From: JBBDXA01 sp040902585
GTDB taxonomy: Bacteria; Planctomycetota; Phycisphaerae; Phycisphaerales; Phycisphaeraceae
Reading direction: 5' to 3'
DNA: 22,497 bases
Assembly: GCA_040902585.1 (NCBI GenBank)
Contig: JBBDXA010000158.1
Span: forward strand, 1 to 22,497
The notes under the pieces were generated by a model. It was not told the DNA's origin, searched no databases, and saw only the letters and a list, made by a program, of their open reading frames with translations. This document shows, piece after piece, positions 14,621 through 20,959 of this stretch. The position numbers were made by a program, and so were the translations under genes. Positions within the stretch are counted from its first letter, which is position 1; each line of letters begins with the position of its first letter.

Positions 14621-16425
14621 GGCGTCACCTCCGCGTGGTCATTTCGCTCCGCGAGATGAGAAGGGGCCAGCGCGGCCTGATGTGTCATCCTTTCATTCTC
14701 ATCGCGTGCAGCCGTCTCCTTCGGCGGCGCGACGTAGGGCGGTGACACCGGCTCGTTCTCCAGCTTCCGCTCAAAGACCACGCGGCTGGCGCTTTGCGTC
14801 AGCATGCGCACCGGTGTTTCCACCGTCTTCAATATCAGATTCGGGAACAGACCGAAGAGCAGGCACAGCACCGCCAGCGGCACCAGCGTCATGATCTCGC
14901 GGGCGTTCAGATCTTTAGGGGCTTCATGATGGCCGTGTGAGGCTGCGTGCGGGTCGTCGTGCGAATCCGCATCCGGCTCATGATGCACCGGCGGCACCTT
15001 CAGCGGCCCGAGTACGACTTTGCCAACCATATAAAGGATGTAGATCGCGCCGATGATCATGCCCGCGCCGGCAGGGACCGCGAACCAGGGGCCGAGCACG
15101 GAGGTGCTGGTGAACGTGCCCATGAGCGTGGTGAACTCGCCGACGAACCCGTTGAGCCCGGGCAGCCCGACGCTGGCCATGCAGAAGAAGACCATGAAGA
15201 AACCCCAGATGGGCATCACCTTGGCCATGCCGCCGTACTGCCGCATCTCGCGGGTATGGAAGCGTTCATAGATCATGCCGACACAGAGAAACAGAGCCCC
15301 GGTGGAGAGGCCATGGTTGATCATGTAAGCGACTGAGCCGCTGGGTCCGATGACATTGCCGAAGGCGAACAGGCCGAGCACGCAGAAGCCCAGGTGAGAC
15401 ACGGAGGAGTACGCGATGAGCTTCTTGATGTCCTTCTGCACCCAGCAGATCAAGCCGGCGTAGAGGATGCCGATGACTGCGAGCGTGCCGATGACCGGGG
15501 CGTACTCAACCGCGGCGAGCGGGGCCATGGGAATCGCCAGGCGCAGGATGCCGTAGGTACCCAGCTTCAAGAGGACACCCGCCAGGATGACGGAGCCGGC
15601 GGTGGGGGCTTCGGTATGCGCCAGGGGCAGCCAGGTATGCACCGGGAAGATCGGCACCTTCACCGCGAAGCCCGCGAGCATGGCGAGGATCACCCAACTC
15701 TGCTGCGCGAGCGACATGTGCTGGGCCGCGAGCGTGAGCGTTTTGATGTTGAACGACCACGAGCCCAGCGCGGCATACTCACTGGGCAACTTGTCCGTCG
15801 CCAGTTGCAACGTCGCGGCCGCGTTGCCCTGAATCCCCGCGATCACATCAGGCGTGAGATGAGCATTGAAGAACGCCACGAACAGGACGCCCGCGAAGGT
15901 GAGCATCGAGCCGGTGAAGGTGTAGAGAAAGAAAATCTTTGCGGCCCGCAACCGCTGCGTCGAGCCCCAGATGCCGATGAGGAAGTAGAGCGGCACCAGC
16001 GTGAACTCGAAGCAGATGTAGAAAAAGAGCACATCGGTGGCGACGAAGGTGCCGATCATCGCGGTTTCGAGGATCAGCAGCCAGACGAAGAACTCCCGGA
16101 TGCGTTCCTTCACCGCGCTGAACGAGCCCAGGATGATGATGGGCATAAGGAACGTCGTCAGCAGCAGCAGCCAGAGCGAGATGGCATCGACGCCGAAGCT
16201 GAAGGAGAGTCCGAAGGCTTTGACCCAGGTGACGGTCGTGGTGACCTGCATTTCGCCGGAGCGTGACCAGTCGAACTGCCCGATGACGAGGATGGAGAGC
16301 AGGAAGTTCGCCAGCGTGGTGACGAGGGCGATGACGCGGTCGTCCTTCTCCTTGGGCCCCAGCGCAATGACAGCAGCCCCGGCAAGGGGAATCAGGAGCA
16401 GGATGAGGAGCAGGGCGGAAGTCAT
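14617..16425 (-). CDS. nuoM: NADH-quinone oxidoreductase subunit M
   Basis: Antiporter-like proton-pumping membrane subunit of Complex I. The core matches NuoM: Glu140 in CFEFTLVPLYFLIG, Lys256 in GFAVKVPIFPVHTWLPLAH, then TEAPTAGSVILAGVLLKLG and the AYSSVSHLGF helix. It is 602 aa, longer than the roughly 500 aa common in the family. The extra length is a His/Asp-rich cytoplasm- or periplasm-facing loop (around HEPDADSHDDPHAASHGHHE) before the last helix and a C-terminal hydrophilic tail of about 55 residues. An imperfect palindrome (14639-14659) lies in the DNA for that tail. The ATG at 16425 is preceded, in the sense direction, by five 7-base units. It overlaps nuoN by 4 bases and follows nuoL after a 92-base spacer. 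Confidence 0.95.
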   Translation of the reverse strand: MTSALLLILLLIPLAGAAVIALGPKEKDDRVIALVTTLANFLLSILVIGQFDWSRSGEMQVTTTVTWVKAFGLSFSFGVDAISLWLLLLTTFLMPIIILGSFSAVKERIREFFVWLLILETAMIGTFVATDVLFFYICFEFTLVPLYFLIGIWGSTQRLRAAKIFFLYTFTGSMLTFAGVLFVAFFNAHLTPDVIAGIQGNAAATLQLATDKLPSEYAALGSWSFNIKTLTLAAQHMSLAQQSWVILAMLAGFAVKVPIFPVHTWLPLAHTEAPTAGSVILAGVLLKLGTYGILRLAIPMAPLAAVEYAPVIGTLAVIGILYAGLICWVQKDIKKLIAYSSVSHLGFCVLGLFAFGNVIGPSGSVAYMINHGLSTGALFLCVGMIYERFHTREMRQYGGMAKVMPIWGFFMVFFCMASVGLPGLNGFVGEFTTLMGTFTSTSVLGPWFAVPAGAGMIIGAIYILYMVGKVVLGPLKVPPVHHEPDADSHDDPHAASHGHHEAPKDLNAREIMTLVPLAVLCLLFGLFPNLILKTVETPVRMLTQSASRVVFERKLENEPVSPPYVAPPKETAARDENERMTHQAALAPSHLAERNDHAEVTP

Positions 16426-16431
16426 GGGGCA

Positions 16432-16466
16432 GGGTTCAGGGTTCCGAGTTCAGGGTTCCGAGTTCA
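16432..16466. repeat. 7-base repeat array upstream of nuoM
   Basis: Five exact-phase units on the plus strand: GGGTTCA, GGGTTCC, GAGTTCA, GGGTTCC, GAGTTCA, beginning 6 bases from the nuoM ATG. In the sense direction they read TGAACTC, GGAACCC and so on. This is the cleanest example of the GGAACCC-type family seen also at 3283 and in miaB. Confidence 0.85.
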
Positions 16467-16517
16467 AAACATTTTCGTTTAGCGGTAACGCCGCAGGCGT
16501 CCACGTCGGCATCGCAA

Positions 16518-18632
16518 TCAGGTTGTGAGTTTCCACACCACGATGATCACCAGAATCGCCACACCGGCGACCATGCTCAGGCCGTAGCCTTGCAGCACGC
16601 CGCCCTGGAGCGGTCGCGTCAGGCTGCCTGCGAAGCGCGGGATGAAACCCGCCAGCGAGACGAGCGGTTCGATGATCAGGCGATCGAACGCGAAGCAGAT
16701 TTCACCGAGCAGCCGCAGCGGCTTGACGATGAGCTTGTCATTGAGTTCATCGATGTACCACTTGTTTTCGAGCGTTCGCACCAGGCCGGGGAAGCGGGCG
16801 GCCACATTGCGAGCGGCCTCGCGGTTGAGCCAATGGAACCAGCCTGCCAGCAGGATGCCGGTGATGGCGATGGCGCTGCTGATGAGCATCATGGCTGTGT
16901 GCAGGTCCATGCCCAGGAGCTTGGGATGATGTTCGCCGTGTGCCAGGTGGATGGCCGCGGTGGAGTCGCGAATGGAATGCTCGACCCATCCGCCGAGGAA
17001 CAGGCCGGCGAAGATCGCGCCCAGCGCGAGCACCACCAGCGGTCCGTTCATCAGCCAGGGCATCTCATGCGGCTCGTGATGATGCACGACTTCAATATCA
17101 CCGTGGCCGTGCGCTTCGTGCCCATGTCCGCCGTGGCCTTCCCCTTCGTCCCTCCGTCCCTCCGTCCCTTCGTGCCTCTCTACTTCATGCCCATGCTCAT
17201 CGCCCATCTCATACTTCTCTTCGCCGAGAAAAACGCGGAACCACAGGCGGAAGGTGTAGAACGCGGTGAGGAACGCGGTGAACAGGCCGAGAATCGCGAG
17301 GAAGAAAAACTTGTTGTACGTCAGGTGCAGGTGGCCTTCGCTGTCAGCGGCGAAGGCGCGGGCCATGACGTCAGCGAGGATCATGTCCTTGCTGAAAAAG
17401 CCTGCCGTGAGCGGGAAGCCGGCCAGCGCCAGGCAACCGATAAACATCAGCCAGCAGGTGACGGGCATTTTCTTTCGCAAGCCGGACATCTTGCGCAGGT
17501 CGAGTTGACCGGCCAGGGCGTGCATGACGGAGCCGGCGGTGAGGAACAAGAGGGCTTTGAAGAAGGCGTGGGTGAACAAATGAAACACGCCGCCGACGGT
17601 GGACATCACGCCCAGCCCCAGGAACATGTAGCCGAGCTGCGAAATCGTCGAGTAGGCGAAGATGCGTTTGATATCGTATTGGCACAAGGCAATGGTGGCG
17701 GCGAAGAGGGCGGTGAGTCCGCCGACGATGGCGACGACGGTGAGCGCGTAGGGCGAAAGGTGCGGGCTAAAGAGCGGAATGAGCCGGGCGATCATGTACA
17801 CGCCGGCAGTGACCATGGTGGCGGCATGGATCAGCGCCGAGACCGGCGTCGGGCCTTCCATCGCGTCAGGCAGCCAGACATAAAGCGGAAGCTGGGCGCT
17901 CTTGCCGAACGCGCCGAGCATGAGGAGGAACGGAATCCACCAGTCCAGGGCCGAGCCCGAGACGCCGCCGGGCAGCTGCGCCGCGTCGACCCCCGCGTGG
18001 GCGGCCTTCACGGCAATCTCGGAGAGAACCACGGTGTCGTAGTTCATCCACGTAAGAAAAATGCCCAGGGCAAAACCGAGGTCGCCGATGCGGTTGACGA
18101 TGAACGCCTTCTTCGCAGCCGCGACAGCCGAGGGCTTCTCGTAGTAGTAGCCGATGAGCAGGAACGAACACAGGCCGACGCCTTCCCACCCGAGATAGAG
18201 CAGGACGAGATTGTCCGCCATGACGAGCGTGGTCATCGCGAAGATGAACAGGCTCACCGCGGCGAAGAAGCGGGCGTAACCCTTATCGCCGGACATGTAA
18301 CCGGCGGCGTAGATGGCCACGAGCGTGCCGATCCCGGTGACCACAAACAGCATGAGAATCGTGAGCGGATCAAGGAAGTAGGACATGCCCGCGGTCAGGC
18401 CGCCGACGTCGATCCAGTTCCACGCGGTGACGATGCCCTGCCCCGCTTCGTACTTGCCGGGCGAATACGAAGGCACGGATGAAGCGACGAACACGGCAAT
18501 CAGAAACGCGCCGAAGATCGAAGCAATGCAGATCGGGGCCGCCAGCTTGCGCAGCGACTTCTTCGCGCAGCACACCAGGCAGAGCACAGCACTGAGGAAG
18601 GGGAGCCAGGGGATGTACTTTGCTGCGTCCAT
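16518..18632 (-). CDS. nuoL: NADH-quinone oxidoreductase subunit L
   Basis: Largest antiporter-like membrane subunit of Complex I, with the long lateral helix at its C-terminal side. From the ATG at 18632 it has 704 aa; the frame is open 14 codons further, but MDAAKYIPWLPFLSAVL is the family-type opening. Glu150 in LGWEGVGLCSFLLIG and Lys244 in GAFGKSAQLPLYVWLPDAM are the conserved channel residues, followed by EGPTPVSALIHAATMVTAG. Residues about 475-520 form a long His/Glu/Gly-rich loop. Within it residues 483-498 are encoded by an 8-base tandem array (17147-17178 and flanks), which looks like an inserted repeat at a tolerant site before the next helix (PWLMNGPLVVLALG). nuoK ends 10 bases upstream; no strong ribosome site is visible. 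Confidence 0.95.
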   Translation of the reverse strand: MDAAKYIPWLPFLSAVLCLVCCAKKSLRKLAAPICIASIFGAFLIAVFVASSVPSYSPGKYEAGQGIVTAWNWIDVGGLTAGMSYFLDPLTILMLFVVTGIGTLVAIYAAGYMSGDKGYARFFAAVSLFIFAMTTLVMADNLVLLYLGWEGVGLCSFLLIGYYYEKPSAVAAAKKAFIVNRIGDLGFALGIFLTWMNYDTVVLSEIAVKAAHAGVDAAQLPGGVSGSALDWWIPFLLMLGAFGKSAQLPLYVWLPDAMEGPTPVSALIHAATMVTAGVYMIARLIPLFSPHLSPYALTVVAIVGGLTALFAATIALCQYDIKRIFAYSTISQLGYMFLGLGVMSTVGGVFHLFTHAFFKALLFLTAGSVMHALAGQLDLRKMSGLRKKMPVTCWLMFIGCLALAGFPLTAGFFSKDMILADVMARAFAADSEGHLHLTYNKFFFLAILGLFTAFLTAFYTFRLWFRVFLGEEKYEMGDEHGHEVERHEGTEGRRDEGEGHGGHGHEAHGHGDIEVVHHHEPHEMPWLMNGPLVVLALGAIFAGLFLGGWVEHSIRDSTAAIHLAHGEHHPKLLGMDLHTAMMLISSAIAITGILLAGWFHWLNREAARNVAARFPGLVRTLENKWYIDELNDKLIVKPLRLLGEICFAFDRLIIEPLVSLAGFIPRFAGSLTRPLQGGVLQGYGLSMVAGVAILVIIVVWKLTT
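17147..17178. repeat. 8-base tandem array inside nuoL
   Basis: Four units on the plus strand: CGTCCCTC, CGTCCCTC, CGTCCCTT, CGTGCCTC, with a weaker fifth (TCTACTTC). In the nuoL frame they encode part of a charged Glu/Arg/Gly stretch (residues 483-498) in a variable loop. Three units are 24 bases, so the frame is kept. Confidence 0.8.
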
Positions 18633-18642
18633 ACTTGATCGA

Positions 18643-18996
18643 TCAATCCCGCATCGCGCTCCACGCCTGCGCATCGAGCGTGCGCTTGCGGCGGAACAAT
18701 AACACCACGAGTCCCAGCGCCAGGGCCGCCTCGGCTGCGGCGATGGTCAAGACAAAAATCACAAACGTTTGCCCGCCCGCATTCATATGAAACCGGCTGA
18801 ACGCCACCAGCGTGATGACCACGCCCTGGAACATCATCTCGGTGCAGAGGAACATGATGATCATGTTTCGCCGGGTGATGAAACCGATCAGCCCCAGCGC
18901 AAAGAGCACCGCCCCCGTGAGGAGGAAGTGCGAGAGCGCCAGACTGTCGAGCGGGTAGTTCAAAGTTCCAGGTTCCAGCCGCTTGCGGCTTAGCAA
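18643..18996 (-). CDS. nuoK: NADH-quinone oxidoreductase subunit K
   Basis: Small membrane subunit of Complex I next to NuoJ. The core LSHFLLTGAVLFALGLIGF, then TRRNMIIMFLCTEMM, and the C-terminal GQTFVIFVLTIAAAEAALAL are diagnostic, with three hydrophobic helices; the buried glutamate of TEMM and the one in AAEAA are the conserved pair. No ATG lies near the expected start. Two TTG codons are candidates: 18996 (117 aa) and 18963 (106 aa, giving NYPLDSLALSHF, closer to the usual 100 aa). The residues between them are encoded by a palindrome and a 7-base array, so the shorter form may be the real one. nuoJ ends 30 bases upstream and nuoL starts 10 bases downstream. Confidence 0.93.
   Translation of the reverse strand: MLSRKRLEPGTLNYPLDSLALSHFLLTGAVLFALGLIGFITRRNMIIMFLCTEMMFQGVVITLVAFSRFHMNAGGQTFVIFVLTIAAAEAALALGLVVLLFRRKRTLDAQAWSAMRD
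18958..18978. repeat. 7-base repeat array at the nuoK start
   Basis: Three units on the plus strand: GTTCAAA, GTTCCAG, GTTCCAG, followed at 18977-18990 by the palindrome AGCCGCTTGCGGCT-like hairpin (6-bp arms). The array overlaps the candidate nuoK start codon at 18963. Confidence 0.65.
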
Positions 18997-19026
18997 CGTC
19001 CTGCAAAATCCATCTTCAACACCCCA

Positions 19027-19905
19027 TCAATCCAGCGAACCGCGCTGCCTCGCAATCACCACCGCGCCGATGAGCGACACCAGCAGGATCACGCCCGCCA
19101 GTTCCAGCCCCAGCGGATTGCCTCGAAACAGTTCGATGCCGACCAGTTCGACATTCTCAACCTCATCCGCATGCACGACGCTTGCGATCCGCTTCTTCGT
19201 TTTTTCATCCACGCCTTCAAGCACGCCGGCGGCGGCCCTGCGATCCGCATTGAGAATGCGAGGCTGTCCCGCGACGCCTTCGCCAGCGGGAATGCCTTGC
19301 GTAATTTCCTTCGCCGTCAGGCCGCGGGCGGCAGGGTTGGGCACCATCGGCCGAAACGCCACGTTTAAGAGCGTCGCCAGCAGCAGGAAGCCCGCCACGA
19401 TCGCCAGCGCCGGCTCCCGCGCGACGCGTTCGTATTCAGTAGATCGTGATTTTGGATCATCTTCGCCTGCCTCGGCCGCCTCTTCGCTCTGGGCCGCGAG
19501 CATGATCACGAATACGTAGGTGACGAGGATCGCACCGCCGTAAATAATGACCATGCCGAAGGCCACGAACTCCGCGCCCAGCAGCAGGAACATGCCTGCC
19601 GAGGCGAGGACGACCATGACGAACCACAGGGCGGAGTAGACGGGTTGGGTGTGAGTGATGACGCGCACGGCTGCGGTCAGGCCGATGAAGCTGAAGATGT
19701 AGTAGTAAGGCATCGCGGCGGAGGCGACGCCGAGGTCGTCGCGCTGGAAGAGGGTGCGGCCGAGGTAGAGCCACAGGCCGCCCAAAGTGGCCGCAGCAAG
19801 AAACGCCCCGATCTTGCGCGGGTTGTAGCCGCGGCGGGGCATCATCATGAAGAGCGCCACAGCGCCGAGCACCGTGGCGGTGTATAGACCGTAAACTTCA
19901 ACCAT
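19027..19905 (-). CDS. nuoJ: NADH-quinone oxidoreductase subunit J
   Basis: Membrane subunit of Complex I at the base of the hydrophilic arm. It has five main hydrophobic segments plus an extra pair at the N-terminus. The diagnostic middle reads NPVYSALWF-like QPVYSALWFVMVVLASAGMF, then LGAEFVAFGMVIIYGGAILV and TYVFVIMLA. At 292 aa it is longer than the usual 165-230 aa: there are additional N-terminal helices (MVEVYGLYTATVLGAVALF and GAFLAAATLGGLWLYLG) and a long hydrophilic loop (about residues 195-262) before the last helix LGLELAGVILLVSLIGAVVI. The ATG at 19905 has no strong ribosome site. It is the first nuo gene here; nuoA-I are not upstream, since the next gene on this strand is an unrelated membrane protein. 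Confidence 0.93.
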   Translation of the reverse strand: MVEVYGLYTATVLGAVALFMMMPRRGYNPRKIGAFLAAATLGGLWLYLGRTLFQRDDLGVASAAMPYYYIFSFIGLTAAVRVITHTQPVYSALWFVMVVLASAGMFLLLGAEFVAFGMVIIYGGAILVTYVFVIMLAAQSEEAAEAGEDDPKSRSTEYERVAREPALAIVAGFLLLATLLNVAFRPMVPNPAARGLTAKEITQGIPAGEGVAGQPRILNADRRAAAGVLEGVDEKTKKRIASVVHADEVENVELVGIELFRGNPLGLELAGVILLVSLIGAVVIARQRGSLD

Positions 19906-20028
19906 GACAGCGGTTGCGCGCGCCCTTGCGGAAGCACGCCCTGGCGCGGTTCAGCACACGGCTGGCCGCGAAGGGCAGAGCATAAGAGCGAGGCCGAATC
20001 TATGCAACAAATGATGTTGTCCACAGAG

Positions 20029-20084
20029 GACAGGAGTCAGGAGACAGGGGACAGGGGACAGGGGACAGGAGTCAGGAATCAGAA
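20029..20084. repeat. Eight-unit 7-base repeat array upstream of nuoJ
   Basis: Eight consecutive units in perfect 7-base phase on the plus strand: GACAGGA, GTCAGGA, three GACAGGG, GACAGGA, GTCAGGA and a degenerate ATCAGAA. It is the longest array in the window and lies in the 239-base spacer between the 20145 gene and nuoJ. The rest of that spacer (19906-20028) shows no gene or clear promoter. Confidence 0.9.
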
Positions 20085-20108
20085 CTAAAACAGTGTGACC
20101 AACAAAAG

Positions 20109-20130
20109 CCCACCCACTCCCGTGGGTGGG
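20109..20130. repeat. Palindromic repeat, spacer copy of the miaB element
   Basis: CCCACCCAC, a TCCC loop and GTGGGTGGG form a perfect 9-bp stem. The preceding AAAG and the whole hairpin closely match the left half of the element inside miaB (21796-21822). It is 14 bases past the stop of the 20145 gene; no T-run follows. Confidence 0.8.
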
Positions 20131-20144
20131 TTCTGCATCACCCC

Positions 20145-20837
20145 TCAAGCCGCGACATGCATCATCTCTTCATCCTCGCCATCAATCTCCCCCACAATGA
20201 TCGCATCCTCATCCTCTTCCATCGCCACCTCGCGGGCCGCGTCACCCTTCACCCACGGCCCCGGAAAGAACAGTCCGCACAAAATGAAAAAGCCTGCGAG
20301 CACCAGCAGCACCAGTCGCCGCGGCCCCGTCGACAGGCGAATCAGCATCGAATCCATCTCAACATACGGCGCGTAGTCCAGACCCACCACAGGCTGCGGG
20401 TGATGCAGCCACTGTTCGAGCGAAGCCGCGGGCATCGGCTGCAACGGCGCATCCGCCAGCTCCTCAGGCGTTCCACCCGCCAGCCACGCCTGCCTTACCT
20501 TCCACGCTGAGGCGAGTTCGTCAGGCAGTTTCACGAGTGAGCCATGGGCCGGCTTCTGGCGGAGTTGTTCAAACGCCAGTCGCTCCAGCAGGACGGGGTC
20601 GTTGGATTGCAGGGCCAGGGCGAACTGCTCGTAGCCTTCCACCGTTTCCTGCTGGCGCGACCGGCACAGCTCGATGAACCCGCGTTCCCACTCCGCCTGC
20701 TGAAGGTCGAGCCAGGCCGGCACGATCGCCAGCGCGGCAACGATCGCCATGCCGATGAGCAGACACGCCCAGCCGACGAGGTGGTTGTAGGCCCGGGAAA
20801 CCGGGTGCGGATTGACAGAAGAGCCAGGGACGGACAT
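20145..20837 (-). CDS. Hypothetical two-helix membrane protein with acidic C-terminal tail
   Basis: A 230-aa protein I cannot assign to a family. It has a short cytoplasmic-type N-terminus, a first hydrophobic helix at about residues 20-41 (VGWACLLIGMAIVAALAIVP), a hydrophilic, Gln/Glu/Leu-rich middle domain of about 130 residues, a second helix at about 174-192 (LVLLVLAGFFILCGLFF), and a strongly acidic tail (EEDEDAIIVGEIDGEDEE). The middle part after the first helix (DLQQAEWERGFIELCRSRQQE) could form a coiled coil, as in small division or secretion-related proteins, but this is only a resemblance. The ATG at 20837 lies 122 bases from the divergent miaB ATG, so the two probably share a promoter region. 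Confidence 0.8.
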   Translation of the reverse strand: MSVPGSSVNPHPVSRAYNHLVGWACLLIGMAIVAALAIVPAWLDLQQAEWERGFIELCRSRQQETVEGYEQFALALQSNDPVLLERLAFEQLRQKPAHGSLVKLPDELASAWKVRQAWLAGGTPEELADAPLQPMPAASLEQWLHHPQPVVGLDYAPYVEMDSMLIRLSTGPRRLVLLVLAGFFILCGLFFPGPWVKGDAAREVAMEEDEDAIIVGEIDGEDEEMMHVAA

Positions 20838-20959
20838 TACGCACTTGTTATCGGTAGGCTAGCGTTTTGAGCGTGAATCGAAGTGGCTCATCCCGACTTG
20901 AGAAGTTCGCCGGCCCTAAGCTTTATCTATATGTTGTGGTCACCTATCATCTGCGCTCC
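20838..20959. promoter_or_regulatory. Divergent intergenic region between the membrane protein and miaB
   Basis: This 122-base AT-richer spacer must hold both promoters. For miaB, TTGAGA (20898-20903) and TTTATC (20922-20927), 18 bases apart, are a possible -35/-10 pair, with an AT-rich TATCTATAT next to it. No convincing pair was found for the minus-strand gene. The assignment is weak. Confidence 0.3.

Noticed and set aside
16590..18482. A 630-codon open frame on the plus strand opposite nuoL
   Set aside because: It is an antisense shadow: its residues are rich in His, Arg, Glu and Gly as expected for the complement of GC-rich membrane-protein codons, and nuoL on the other strand carries all family motifs.
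19906..20028. Possible tRNA or small RNA gene in the spacer upstream of nuoJ
   Set aside because: No cloverleaf arms, no TTCGA-type loop and no promoter-plus-terminator pair could be recognised.
20029..20084. CRISPR array
   Set aside because: The units are 7 bases with no spacers between them, and there are no cas genes in the window.
20109..20130. Intrinsic terminator of the 20145 gene
   Set aside because: The stem is strong but no T-run follows in the transcript direction, and a matching copy sits inside miaB, so it is better called a dispersed repeat.
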